A stretch of 64,000 nt of DNA. Origin: Prunus persica. Lineage: Eukaryota > Streptophyta > Magnoliopsida > Rosales > Rosaceae. The stretch is taken from contig NC_034012.1 in assembly GCF_000346465.2 (NCBI RefSeq), positions 11,868,972-11,932,971 on the forward strand, in the 5' to 3' direction. Position 1 is the first letter of the stretch; every line of letters begins with the position of its first letter. Both the position numbers and the translations under genes were made by a program. Below are positions 53,255-64,000 of this stretch, piece after piece. The notes below the pieces were generated by a model, which ran no database searches, was not told the DNA's origin, and was given only the letters and a program-made list of their open reading frames with translations.

Positions 53255-55993
53255 CTCCCCCTTGGAGACCACAAATGACATGTCGGTTGCATCATTAAAG
53301 ATTTGCTTGGAGAAAACCCAATGAGGTAGAAAACTGATGGAATGAAGAAGATTACAGTAATCAGTGCAGCATAGTTCTGGATGCTCCCCCTGATGAATAT
53401 CTCCCCCTGATGTCCTCATGACTATCTTTTGGAGTGAGAATCTTTCGGAGTGAGTGGAGGATATAGCCATTAATAATTCTCGTAGTTGAGTAAGTAAATA
53501 TATTTCCAGTGAGCTATCTCTATGTAAATCATAGAAATTTTCAGAGTCCGCGTTTCTAACAAAACTTGGGCTATTTGTAAGTTCACTTAAAAGAATATGC
53601 CCGTACATGGTGTTATGCGGAGATAGCATCAAATATATCTCACATCATCCCAAAATGATGGTGATGGAGTTGAGCCCTATCTGGAAAATATGATGTCCGG
53701 TCCAATATACTTCTGAAAAATCATTAAAGTGTCCAACGGATAATCCTCATAAAAATGCTTCAATACTTTCTTAGTATAAGCAAGAATCTCGTTGGCATAA
53801 TGCTCGATCCTTAAGTCGAGACAAATATTTCTTGAACTCTTCAGAAGCTTTAATGTGTTGCAATCACATTATAATCAATGTACTCACTGAGGTAATTTAT
53901 GCATATTAATATTGAGTACAAATTTTGTGCTTCAAGCACATGTCCTTTAGGGACTTGCTTTATGCAATGTCAATCCTCTCAACGGATTTTGTTTAAAAGG
54001 GATTAAACTTTATGACACATTATATAGCTTTTACCCAGCTATTTATACATCTTTAGGAAATCGCTTCTGGCGATATGCTCCATGCCTTTAATAACCCTTA
54101 AAGATAATATGTTGGTCTCCGTAATTGTGTAATAAGGGGGGCACAATTGAATCTGTAAATATGGAGAAAACCCAACATTCCTTGTTTCTGCCAGAAACAG
54201 TATGTCATACAAAGTAGGTATATTCCCTTTTATTCCGAACACCCAAGTATAAATTTCAATATTAATATCTTTTGGGGTTCGTACTGTGGGTTTGTTCTTT
54301 CACGTTCATTCTCATCTATAATGGAATTACCTCATTCCATTTTGGCCAATAATATTGTCGACATTTAATAATTGAACGTGGTTCCAATCAACACAGCCCA
54401 TTGATGATTTGAGTAGCTACTCAAAAATCAAAAATTGTCATTCATCAATTCATGATCCCACCATTCTCATGTGCATGCGCATGCATCAATTATAAGCATT
54501 TATTTGCCTTTGGGTACCCAAGCCACTTCATGGGGCTTTTATTATGTGAGAATGTGGATTATAACCTCCATTGGAGCGTTATTTAGCAGTAGGCCGTGGA
54601 TAATCTCCATTTAGGGAGTTGGAACATTTAGAACCCATATATCTGTCATGCTGAAGGCATGCCACAGATTAATACATACATGTCAATTAATTTCTGGGAC
54701 CTTAACCCATATTATGGGACTTTAACCCATATAATTTGCTACGCATTAGGCGTGCATAATATCAATATTGACATGTCAAAGGATTGTCCTTTCGGGACTT
54801 CAATCCACATCATTTGCTACGCAACAGGCGTGCATCATATTGATCACTGCTATACCCATATTCTGTTCTTATGGGACTTTAATCTGTGCAGTGTATTATC
54901 AATGTATCCAACTTGCAATCTGAAAAATTTGCATTAATAATTCATGGATACATACAAGCCATTCTTTTGGAACAGACTTATCTCCCCATTTGGTTACCTT
55001 TCAAGATAAAATATCAAATAAGTATATAAGCATAAAATAACACAAGTATTGCTTACATCCTTAGGTGGGAGAAACTTTTCTCAAGTATCATTCAAGCTCG
55101 TATCGGCCCAGTAAATATAATGTAGCGCTTGATGATCTAGTTATATCCTGCAAGAGCAAAAATCACAACTCTTTTGCCTCTGTTAAAACAAATAAACCTC
55201 ATAGTTAGGATCACTTCATGGATTCATTCTTCAGATGTTCATTCTAAAGAAATAAAATCTCTTATGAACAGAGAGTTATAAAAAGAGAAAAAATGCAAAA
55301 ATAATGTGATATTGATTGTAAGAGAAGGTAAGCAATCAAGGAAGGAAGCTGGTGGGAGCAAACGACAAGCTCTCATTTCTTCTAGTTTAGAAGAACTTCC
55401 GGAGATTAGAGCATAAGGTTGCCTTCACAGTTCCCTGATGTGGCGAAAACGTGATCAGGGATAGTCTCGCTTCCTGAATGGATGATCAGAGATAGTCTTG
55501 CTTCTCGGGCATATTAAGTGCTCACTGATAAGAAAAACAAGTAGATATCGCATCACTAGGTATGGAGAAAACTGGATGTCTTCTGCAAAGAAAATTTCGT
55601 TAGTAACACATTTATACACAAATAAGAGGAATAGGTAGAACCGGTGAATTTCAAATTAACCATAAGAAAATTGCGAGATTCTCGGGGTATTTTTGAAAAA
55701 GTAGCTCCGTGAAATTCGCAAAGCAAGATCGGCTTTTGACGAAAATAATACTTTGAAAACGCCGAAAGTGCCGACAAACATTAATGGAGGCCACGTGAAG
55801 TTTTGGAATCTGGGAAAGAAAAAGATAATATGGGGATCTGAGATAATATTGGGATCCTGGAAACTGTAGCCATATTTCCTCCTATAGATATTGCCTTTGC
55901 AAAACTTGATTGGAGCAACTGCGTTTCAACTTAACTTCCTTCATTTTCTGAAACTTTAGTTTTCTTAAGACTTTCTTCGAAACCTTCTTAAAA
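53255..55993. other. Interior of the LTR element, left of the ORF
   Basis: No recognisable gag-pol. A minus frame of 129 codons (53243-53632) spans the polypurine tract and has no known domain. A duplicated phrase around GGGACTTTAACCCATAT and TTGCTACGCA(T/A)(T/C)AGGCGTGCAT occurs at 54707-54760 and 54796-54840. 55800-55990 would be the 5' flank of the plus-strand ORF. Confidence 0.5.
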
Positions 55994-56545
55994 ATGGCTT
56001 CCTCTTCTTCCTGCCCAAATTATTTCAATTTGAATGATACTCCCACAACAACCAGTGACGCCAAAGTTTGGCGTCCATCCTTTGTATCCCAAAATCGTCA
56101 TCTCACAGTTAATGATTCTGTGATGATGAATGATGCTACTGCTGTCATAGTAGCTAGGAATTTCATTACTCCAATGGATGAAATGCTGTTAACAGGGAGG
56201 TCTGAGGAAGAGGCTATTGATGACTCAATGGCTGCTAGCATTCAGAATGCTACTTCTGTTTCTAACATGGCTGATCGTTTGCGCGCTAGAGCAAACGAGG
56301 TTCAGAATTTAACAACTGAAAATTCGTCTCTCCAAAGAATGCTTCATGAGTCTCAACAGGAGGTTGAGAAACTTAAAGGAGAGAATAATGCCTTGTTGAA
56401 ACTGGTGAGTTCATACTCTGTTGATACACTGAGAAGGCTAGACATGCTGCAGGTCTCCAATGAAAGAATTTTGGGAGACCATGAGAGGCTCATGGCTAAG
56501 CTTAAGAGGCGTCGTCCTCTTCCTTCAGAGGCTTCCAGAACATAA
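55994..56545 (+). CDS. 183-residue coiled-coil protein, antisense ORF carried by the LTR element
   Basis: An unspliced frame with a good start context (AAAAATGGCT) encodes 183 residues. N-terminus: Ser-rich, then YFNLNDTP and WRPSF. Middle: a short acidic stretch (SEEEAIDDS). Residues ~88-165: a predicted coiled coil (MADRLRARANEVQNL, then ENSSLQRML and EVEKLKGENNALLKL spaced as heptads). C-terminus: basic (KLKRRRPLP). No catalytic motif, signal peptide or membrane span. It runs opposite to the LTR element's own transcription. After the stop, GCCTGCACC...GGTGGAAA forms a small hairpin. I do not know its function. From memory, similar uncharacterised ORFs recur in Rosaceae repeats, which I cannot check here. 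It could be a captured host gene or a protein that helps the element. Confidence 0.7.
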   Translation: MASSSSCPNYFNLNDTPTTTSDAKVWRPSFVSQNRHLTVNDSVMMNDATAVIVARNFITPMDEMLLTGRSEEEAIDDSMAASIQNATSVSNMADRLRARANEVQNLTTENSSLQRMLHESQQEVEKLKGENNALLKLVSSYSVDTLRRLDMLQVSNERILGDHERLMAKLKRRRPLPSEASRT

Positions 56546-58523
56546 TGTAATTTTATAGATTTTACAGGGCCTGCACCTTCTTTGCAGGTGGAAAAAATCT
56601 ATTTGTTGTATGTTCTTGTTATAATAATTGCGCACATTCTTAAACTTGCACCTGTGGTTTTTACGTCTTTTCAAAATGACGGTTTGGAACCTTGTGCCTT
56701 ATAGGTTCAAATAACCACATCGACTCTCCCAAATTTCATATTTCAACGTATGGAACTTTTGGCCTGGGCTAAACACAAAACTCAGAATTTATTCGCCCTT
56801 TTTAAGTGGATATGAAATATGAATTGAGTAAAAGCCACGCTAACATCTCATATATTTGGGTTCATGAGCTTCCGGCCCAGATATAACAAAATGTGAGGGG
56901 AGCCTCAATTCATCATTCTCTTATGCCAAAGAAATATGTGGCGTACCACAATTTGCAATAATACCTCAAGGGTTGTCCATTTAATTGTTGGAACTTTAGG
57001 TTCTCAATACTTTTAGATTTTGAACTTCAGGCCAAAATCACATATTCTCATGGTATGGATATTCAATCCCCTTAGATTTTGAACTTCGGGCCAAAATCAC
57101 ATATTCTCATGGTATGGACATTTTTACAATTTTCTGTACATATTTCGGGACTTCAAGTCCTTACATAATTGTCCATATTTTGAGGAACTTCTGGCATCTC
57201 ATTTAATCGTTCATCCATGAGTTTAAGGAACTGCAAGTTCCCTTTTTGTATATAGTGACGGTTTACCCAAAATGTTTAATATTTATGCCTACGTCACTAT
57301 TCATGTGTATAGTACTATTCATCAAGTCATGAATACATATCTATTCATATGTGCAGTACATTTGCCAGTACAGTTATTATTCATGTGTACGGCACTATTA
57401 ACCAATATAATACTGTTACATCATTTAAGGAACCCCAGGTCCTTATTTACATATCAAGAATCAAGGACCCTCAAGTCCGATCACATGTTTACAAATATAG
57501 TACTGGAGAGACTGCCAGCTCTCATATCAATATCATCATCAAGGATCTTCAAGTCCTGATGTAGTTGTATGATGAGGATCAAGAAACTTCTGGTTCTGAT
57601 CTGTATCCTTGTAAAAAAACTCATCATACCACACAATTAATCCATAAAATAAATTGCTTGTAAATTAAATTATTGGTAAATGAATTGCTTGTATGGACGA
57701 TAAACCCGCACCATACGTTAAATAAAAGTAAATGTGCGGTAAAGTAAATTCATAAAGTATGAGGGTTAATTCCTCATTATACTTTAAGTAAAAGTAAATG
57801 TGCGGTAAAGTAAATTCATGAAGTATGAGGGTTAATTCCTCATCATACTTTAAGTAAAAGTAAATGTACGATAAAATAAATTACTTGCTATATGGACGTT
57901 AATTCCGCACCATATCTTAAATAAAATTAAATGTGCGGTAAAGTAAATTCATAAAGTATGAGGGTTAATTCCTCATCATACTTTAAGTAAAAGTAAATGT
58001 GCGATAAAATAAATTGCTTGCTATATGGACGTTAATTCCGCACCATATCTTAAATAAAATTAAATGTGCGGTAAAGTAAATTCATAAAGTATGAGGGTTA
58101 ATTCCACATCATACTTTAAGTAAAAGTAAATTTGTGATAAAGTAAACGTGCCTGTATGGGCACTAATTCTGCTCCATACATTTAAATAAAAGTAAAGGCG
58201 TGGACGATAAACCCGCACCACCCTTTTAAATAAATATTGTTGTATGGGTAATAAACATACACCATACAGTAAATAAAATAAATATGGGGTTAAAACCACC
58301 ATCGAATAAAATAAGAAAAATATTAGTATTAGTAACGGTCTCCCACTGATAATATGTTTAGTATTATCAAGGGTCCATTTTTGTTAGTGGTTAGTAATAG
58401 AAAAGTGAATAGATATAGCATATTATATTACCATCAACTTTTCATATATATATACAATGGTTAGTAGTATAAATAATAGTGCAGCACAAAAATTATACCT
58501 GAGAGCTTCTCGTGCTGATAACG
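56546..58523. other. Interior of the LTR element, right of the ORF
   Basis: Includes two adjacent copies of a ~60-bp phrase containing GATTTTGAACTTC(A/G)GGCC (57005-57120), then the tandem array at 57690-58290, then the primer-binding-like end. No gag or pol seen. Two overlapping frames at 57272-57564 have no known domain. Confidence 0.5.
57690..58290. repeat. Tandem repeat array, ~63-bp units with a 133-bp higher-order period
   Basis: Units share AAGTAAATGTGCGGTAAAG and TATGAGGGTTAATTCC. A longer block with CTATATGGACGTTAATTCCG recurs 133 bp apart (57888 and 58021). In element orientation the array lies just downstream of the primer-binding end. Confidence 0.85.
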
Positions 58524-59971
58524 TGTTATAAAATTACTGAGATATGTGCGAATATTGAGCTGCACGTAAAGTAGATGAGACACAGTATTTAACGAGGTTC
58601 GGCTATGCCTACGTCCCCAGAGAGCAGCAGTAGTAACTTTTCCACTATGTAAAATAATAGTGCTACAACTTTAGTGTTTGCAATATATGAGGCTCACTAA
58701 TTTTTCTCTATTGGAGAAATTTCTCTCCACTCTATTTTTCTCTCTACTTACTCACCCTCTTTCTTCCTTCTCTTCCTTTCTTTCTTTCCTCACTCATTCT
58801 TCTCTTCATTTTGGTGTGTTTTACAAGTGAATGAGCAAGCCTATTTATAGGCAAAGTAAACGGCTTCTAATGGAGACATAATGATTTCTCCCCAACATTA
58901 TAATTTCATCTTTTGACTAATCTTCCTTCTTTTCTAACACCATCATTTTTCTTCTTTTGACTACCATACTCAACACCATAGTCTGAAATATCGATAATAT
59001 CGAGGAAATATCGAGGATATTTCGGTTTTTTTGAATCACGGATATTTCGGAACATATCCATGTACATATCGTATAAATATCGACAATATCGACGATAATA
59101 TCGGAAAATATCGATGTCGATAATTTCGCTCACATTTCAGCAATATTTTGTCAAAATATCGGTGTAATATCGCTAAAATATCGAAAATATCGAAAATATC
59201 GATGTGAAGGAAAAAAAAAGTTATTAAAAAAAATAAAATAAAAAAAAGGGGAAAAGGGGAGAAAAAAGCACAAAGGGGATATGAACCCCTCCCATTTTAC
59301 TCCTCCAACACTTTAAATACCATATCACTTATGTTTTTGTGATAATATGCTAAAATATTTATATTTATATGGGTGGTATGTTAACAATTACATGCAAAAC
59401 TATTTTGTGGATTTATCATTTGATGACTACTCTTCACAATACACTTACTCTACACATAGAGATGATGAAGATAGTGAAAAATTTGAACCTCGTATGAACT
59501 CTATGTGGTACTAAGTCATTCATGTATCTTACTATGCAATGTATAAAGTGTAAAATATTATAGTAAATCATTATATATGAATGATTACGGTGTATTTAAT
59601 CTTTTTTCATTAATTATTACATATTTTTTACACTCATAGTGTTTGCCCGCTTGCTATATAATCAACTTAAATTAGTTAAATCCATCATGCAATGCATTTC
59701 CTTCTAATTTTTTGTGATAAACTCATAGATAATTGACTAAATTGACATTCTCCAAAGTTTCAATAAAAATTTCCAAGTTTTTCTTACAATTTCCGTGGTT
59801 TTTATTCAATTTTTATCGATATCGATAATATCCCGATATTTCCATCGAAATTTCCATATTTTTGGACTACCGATATTTCCGATATCATCGATATTTTAGA
59901 CCTTGCTCAACACCATCATTTTTCTTCCATCATTTCTCTTTATGTGGGCTTCACCAATATTATTTACAACA
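58524..59971 (-). repeat. Right LTR (5' LTR in element orientation), interrupted by an ATATCG-rich element
   Basis: 511 bp of LTR plus a 937-bp insertion (element and one copy of its target duplication). Differences from the left LTR cluster near GTCCCCAGAGAGCAGCAGTAG. Confidence 0.9.
58977..59905 (+). mobile_element. ATATCG-rich non-autonomous element, copy 2 (hAT-like)
   Basis: Inserted in the right LTR. CTCAACAC is present on both sides (58969-58976 and 59906-59913). The identity continues three more bases (CAT), which also begin the element, so the duplication is 8-11 bp. Ends CATAGTCTGAAA and complement CAAGGTCTAAAA are imperfect inverted repeats; 8 bp and CA-type ends favour hAT. A 9-bp Mutator-type reading is the alternative. 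It carries the same short acidic frame ending MWY-stop (~59385-59514) as copy 1. Confidence 0.7.
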
Positions 59972-59976
59972 AGCAT

Positions 59977-62210
59977 GAATATGTGAATTCTTTGTTTTAT
60001 GGAATAGGGGTTAACATCCCTAATTCCATAAATCTCATAAACAGGCTTGGGTTATTACTTTGACATTAACTGCATTCTAACAATCACTGAAAAACACTTA
60101 CATGTAACGCGGATATTATTGTTTTGTTATTCTCTTCCAATAACATAATGAAATGTGAAAAAATTATTCTACATGTCATTGTGTTATTGATCAGAGATAA
60201 TAAAAAGTGTTATCCTCATTATATGAGAGTTTCTCTCTAGACACTGAGCTCACTGAAAAGCTAAAGAAACTAGCTCCAATTAAAATTGTCAATTAATTAG
60301 GTGGATTATAATTGCATATGTACAACCATTAAAGGAGTGCATTTTCCAGAAGCTTGTTGGCTTGTAAAGACAAAAAATGAAACACCCATCGCAATCCACA
60401 AATGATCAAAATCCGTTGTCTATTTGATTTAAAGAAATTTTTATAATTCATTCTTGTCATGGTTTTAATATGCTTTTGTACAATATTTCTTGAAAAGACA
60501 AAATAGTACAAATAAAGATAATAATTTACCATACGTGAGATAATCGAAGTCCTACTCTCTTTTGAAAATATTTTTTACCACCTTTGACCTTGGTGCATTA
60601 CCGCCATCTCACTTAAGTTGTTGCATGTGTTCTACCTTCGGTTAACTTTGTGAAAACTATAAGTAACAATGATGGACCACATTAGTTTAGGATAAAATGT
60701 GGTTTAGGTCAGCTACGTACTTTTAGCATTCTCATACCATGATAATAGGTGGAGAGCCCATGACATTATATAATGTCATTCAATACTTGAATTTCCTATT
60801 TCATATACTACTTTTGACATTTCGAAATATGAAGTGATTGGCAATCTAAAAAGGTCATTATGTTATTATTTTTATATAAGCGATAGGTTAAATTATTCTA
60901 AATTATCTAATATATAGAGAGGGGACTCGAACTTGGGACCCTTAATCTTTTATTTTGAAATTAAATTAGCGATATTAAGAGAGAGGGAGAATCGAACAAA
61001 GGACCTCAGATGTAAAATCTTTTAACCACTTTACGTATCCCTTCCACTTAAATTTAAATTTACATTATGTACAAGTTAAACAATTAGAATGTCATTTTGG
61101 TACAATAGCATTTCATTTCTTTCACTTACATAACAATTAGGGCCTATTAGTGCTTTTAGAATGGCTAAAAGTGTGTTATGACAACCAAAAGTGTTTCGGA
61201 CAGTGTTTGATAGAAAAGTTTAGAAGTGATTTTGGCTCATGGAAGCACTTTTTGGAGAAGTGAGTGCTTTTTTAAGAAGCACTTGGATTTCTTATGAAGA
61301 TTTTGGGCATATTTGGGAGTGCTTCTGAAAATGCTAAAAGCACTTCTGACAGCGTTTAACATAAAAGTTTAGAAGTGCTTATAAATCATAGAAACGCTTT
61401 CTGGAGAAGCACCTGCTATATCCTTCTTCAAGAAGCACTCCCAAGTAATTTTCCATGAAGCACTTGGATTTTTTAATGAAAATTCAAGATTTTCATAATA
61501 AAAGTGCTTATGAGCAGAGGTACTTCCTAAAGAAGCAGTCCCAAACGACCCAACATCTTTATAATAAAAACGCTTTTTCTAGAATGCTTATGAGCATAAG
61601 TGCTTCCTAGAGAAGCAGTCTCAAACGATCCCTTAGTCATATCTTATTTTTTAGTCTCTTCTCAAAGCAACAACAATTAATACATTAGAGGTATATTGCA
61701 TAATTAGCTTTTGTATAGACAAAATTTTCATAAGTCTTTTATTTGATTAAAAGGATACAGCTTGCCTCCCTTCCAAGATACTCTTCTCTTTTCTATAAAT
61801 CACGGTTTAACACATTTGCCAAAATAATTCATCAAAATACAAAAATAAAAACTTCTACACACATATCAAATTTTCATTGGCAAAACTGTAGGAGTTACTA
61901 CTTACAAGAGAACGAGGAGAAATTTTTGTATGTTTCAGATACACTAGCTATTGTACCATCCAATATATATGGGACATGTGGAAATATTTTATTTTTATGT
62001 CCCATATGTATTGGAGAATATCTCCACATATCTCATATGTATTGGATTGGATGGTACCCGGAACATAAATAAATTATTTTTTTCTAGAAAGATCACTAAA
62101 ATGAGCAATTTTTTATTTTCGGTTTGAAAAATGAGCCGTAAACAGGAAGAAAAAGGAAGAAGCCAGAAAGTTTTAAAGTGGAAAATGGAAGAGGGGAGCC
62201 CAAGTACTTA
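59977..62210. repeat. Right copy of the segmental duplication (matches 22681-25440)
   Basis: It resumes exactly where the left LTR flank stopped (AGCATGAATATG). ~500 bp present at 22775-23265 are absent here. It includes the copies of the SINE-like relic (~60890-61030) and of the AGTGCTT-rich repeat (61138-61637). The frame at 61743-62072 has a shorter counterpart at 24995 but no known domain. Confidence 0.75.
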
Positions 62211-62388
62211 TTTGTTGTTCCATACAATCAGAGGAGAGAATGTTAATTTTCGTTCAGAGTGTTAAGTGTTTGTATAAGAAAAATACACTTTCATTTAGTC
62301 CCATATTGGAAGGGAGTTGTTTCCTTCCATGGTTTATAAGCACAAACACTTTAGAAATACTAAATAGAGTATGAGGGCCTCACCATTG

Positions 62389-62500
62389 ATTATTAGGCCC
62401 TCGAGGTCTATCCGGGACAACACGACCTTGGTTTCAAGTGATGGAAGCTTTGAGCTTGGTTTCTTCAGTCCAGGTATTTTCACAAATTGTTATTTGGGGA
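62389..62500 (+). pseudogene. S-RLK exon 1 scrap (B-lectin start)
   Basis: About 37 codons match the start of the B-lectin domain ([19 protein letters not shown], then GFFSPG), with no signal peptide before and unrelated sequence after. It is preceded by the GAGGGCCTCACCATTGAT phrase from the gene 1 upstream region. SSDGSFEL is the gene 1 version. Confidence 0.85.
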
Positions 62501-62569
62501 TGGGAACCATTCACATTAATGTCTTGGCTTCTACAACACATCAACTGTGCATATTCAATACTTTTGAAT

Positions 62570-63491
62570 GTCCAGCTACTCATATCAATGCCTTGGATTC
62601 CAGCCACCTCCATTAATGCTTGGAATAGAAAGTCGTGCACCTAAAATTACAACAACATATTGGAAGTCACACCTAGAGCTATTACAAATCAATTCCCTCC
62701 TTCTCAAACTAATTCATAACCTCAAAGACAGCTCACAAGCTTCCTAACAATCTCATCGACTTTGGGATTACAAAACTATTTGGAATGGAAACTGAAAACG
62801 CGTGAAAAAGACTTCTGTAGAACCTTTTGCTCCAGACTTAGCCTCCTTACATCCTTTGGGGGGCCAATTTTCCCAAGAAAAAGCTCTCCACATACAAAGG
62901 GGGTAGAGGCCCGGTTTATTGTTTTCGATGAGGTGGAGGTGGTCCCTGGAACCCTCTTTTAATTCTCTTTTCAAATTTGAAAGTCAAATGAGCTCAAAAT
63001 CTGGAAGAAAGAAAAAGGAAAATTGGAGCGAAAAACTCAAATTTCTTTCTCAGGCTTTTTATTTCCCGAGACTCCTCTGTTGATTGTGACCTTAATTACG
63101 ATAACTGCTAGCTCGAGAATGAACCGCAAGACGCAACCTGTGAATGTGAAAGGAGGGAAATTCTTTCTTCACTAAAACAAATTTTTGGTCTTTCAATTGC
63201 TGATTGGTGGGGCCCGAGACCAAGCATTGATGCGCTCATTTGGCCAACTGGTATGTACCATATCTCTACAAAGTTACGTGATCTATCGATCAAGACAGAA
63301 GGTAACAAAAAAAGTTTCAATTTTGACCTGCAATTTTTCCACCATCGTTTGATGTTTTAATGAGGATGGCATTGGCTGCTTACCAGTCATTTGGGTTATC
63401 AGTCTTGCAGTTTTTCCACCTGCAATTCCAGCATATAATGTTCTTTTCTTGATAAATACGTCAGCATTTTGTAAAGATCAGAAGTTGCCTA
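62570..63491 (+). promoter_or_regulatory. Duplicated S-RLK upstream module, interrupted by a Copia LTR
   Basis: 62570-62790 matches 46700-46980. 62940-63491 matches the upstream regions of genes 3 and 6 and of the broken copy, ending GATCAGAAGTTGCCTA, where the others continue TGTTTTCAATGC. The Copia LTR begins at that point. A further S-RLK copy is therefore expected beyond the window unless deleted. Confidence 0.7.
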
Positions 63492-64000
63492 TGTTAGAAT
63501 CAGGAAGTTTGCAAAGAGCTTCTGTAATTTAGAACTTACATAAGCTAAGGAGAATTCTTGTTATCAAATGAAAAACATCTAACATGGCTATTAAATAGCC
63601 TTACACTTGAACTGAAAGAAAATGCAACAGCCCACGATTTTACAGGTCCTATAATCGTGGTAAAGACTACATCAAAACAGAAATACAAGCTTGTCCCTCA
63701 AGTATAGGGATTATTGGACTCCTACGTGATTAACAAACCTAAAAACTAGGAATCCTAGCAGTAAACCTTATCAGTAACAGCTAGAGATTCCAACAACTTC
63801 AACATCCTCCCTTAAACTGAATACCACAGATATTCAGTTTACTCCTGGAAACTTGCAAACACCCATCAAATCTCGCATCTTCAGAAATGTATCGACCTTC
63901 AATGGTTTCGTTAAGACATCTGCAATTTGTTCCTGAGTTGAACACTGGACCAACTCTAAAACTTCACTCTTGACCAAGTCTCGAAGGAAATGAAACCTTA
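63492..64000 (-). mobile_element. Copia retrotransposon, minus strand, cut by the window end
   Basis: An LTR of 313 bp (63492-63804) starts TGTTAGAATCAGG and ends AACTTCAACA. It is followed by the complement of a polypurine tract (TCCTCCCTT) and then the 3' end of pol on the minus strand. The other LTR lies outside the window. Confidence 0.85.
63834..64000 (-). CDS. Copia pol polyprotein, C-terminal end (RNase H tail), partial
   Basis: Read on the minus strand the frame gives FHFLRDLV, then EQIADVLTKPLK, then MRDLMGV and a stop at 63834-63836. The (I/V)AD(V/I)LTKPL phrase is the hallmark end of Copia RNase H, part of the polyprotein that copies element RNA into DNA. About 54 residues are visible; the rest is off the window. 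No stop interrupts the visible part. Confidence 0.85.
   Translation of the reverse strand, partial: RFHFLRDLVKSEVLELVQCSTQEQIADVLTKPLKVDTFLKMRDLMGVCKFPGVN

Larger units (their letters stand above)
52744..59971 (-). mobile_element. Complete non-autonomous LTR retrotransposon, minus strand, 511-bp LTRs
   Basis: Two LTRs (52744-53254 and 58524-59971) start TGTTATAAAATTACTGAG and end TTATTTACAACA. The right one is 511 bp once its nested insertion is removed, the same length as the left. A 5-bp duplication AGCAT flanks the whole (52739-52743, 59972-59976), and the empty site survives at ~22681. On the minus strand the polypurine tract AAGGGGGAG abuts the LTR (53255-53263). A primer-binding-like TTATCAGCACGAG lies next to the other LTR (~58510-58522). 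The 5.27-kb interior shows no gag or pol domain on either strand, so it depends on another element. By eye I count about seven LTR mismatches, so it is fairly young. Confidence 0.92.

Noticed and set aside
53243..53632. 129-codon minus-strand frame as the Copia pol end
   Set aside because: It overlaps the polypurine tract and LTR edge and shows no RNase H signature such as ADxLTKPL, unlike the true Copia end at 63834-64000.
57690..58290. CRISPR-like array
   Set aside because: Units are directly tandem and vary in length without unique spacers, in a plant retroelement.
62295..62345. snRNA-type promoter (GTCCCATATTGG with a downstream TTTATAAG)
   Set aside because: The upstream element departs from the plant USE consensus and no U-snRNA-like sequence follows; the phrase is also common in retroelement debris.

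Overview
This window reads as nuclear DNA from a dicot plant. It has spliced genes with GT-AG introns, A/T-rich spacers and many plant-type transposons (hAT, Mutator-like, Helitron, a tRNA-derived SINE, a Cassandra LTR carrying 5S rRNA sequence, Copia and other LTR elements). A Rosaceae genome such as apple or pear is my best guess, from remembered repeat families; I cannot prove it from this sequence alone. A run of 100 Ns at 38831-38930 marks an assembly gap.

The genes proper are a tandem family, all on the + strand, of G-type lectin S-receptor-like serine/threonine kinases (S-RLK, the SRK/At4g27290-like class). Each full copy has seven exons. A long exon 1 encodes signal peptide, B-lectin, S-locus glycoprotein, EGF-like and PAN regions. 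Exon 2 encodes the membrane span, and exons 3-7 encode an RD-type kinase. I find three copies that look intact or nearly so (2431-5658, 17578-20833, 47584-50838). One copy is complete except for a one-base frameshift (12515-15723) and one is heavily broken (37395-40712). There are also two orphan kinase tails (21844-22564, 51918-52622), one relic split by a solo LTR (26391-28560), one exon-1 scrap (62389-62500), and a copied promoter at the right edge (62830-63491) that probably belongs to a further copy outside the window.

Layout. 1-2430: hAT MITE, an ATATCG-rich element and the gene 1 upstream region. 2431-5658: gene 1, the most diverged copy. 5659-12514: repeats (Helitron; long-TIR MITE with a Cassandra LTR inside; hAT element with a Mutator-like MITE inside). 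12515-15723: gene 2 (frameshifted). 17578-20833: gene 3. 21844-22564: kinase tail copied from a gene 2-like locus. 26391-28560: relic with a 1.7-kb solo LTR. 28783-36141: a 7.4-kb Mutator-like element with ~315-bp inverted repeats, a decayed transposase and a 2.1-kb solo LTR inside it. 36315-36609: second Helitron. 37395-40712: broken S-RLK. 40949-46480: hAT MITE, SINE and Mutator-like elements, one with a hAT inside. 47584-50838: gene 6. 51918-52622: second kinase tail. 52744-59971: a complete non-autonomous LTR retrotransposon on the minus strand, with 511-bp LTRs and no visible gag-pol, carrying an antisense 183-codon coiled-coil ORF; its right LTR holds another ATATCG-rich element. 59977-62210: the rest of the duplicated block. 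63492-64000: start of a Copia element.

The blocks 17.0-25.4 kb and 47.0-62.2 kb are segmental duplicates (S-RLK gene, kinase tail and the same downstream sequence). The left copy therefore preserves the empty site of the LTR retrotransposon. The receptors are predicted plasma-membrane proteins with an extracellular lectin-type sensor and a cytoplasmic kinase; their ligands cannot be read from sequence. The array shows birth-and-death evolution: fresh duplicates, one-step inactivations and transposon debris between copies.
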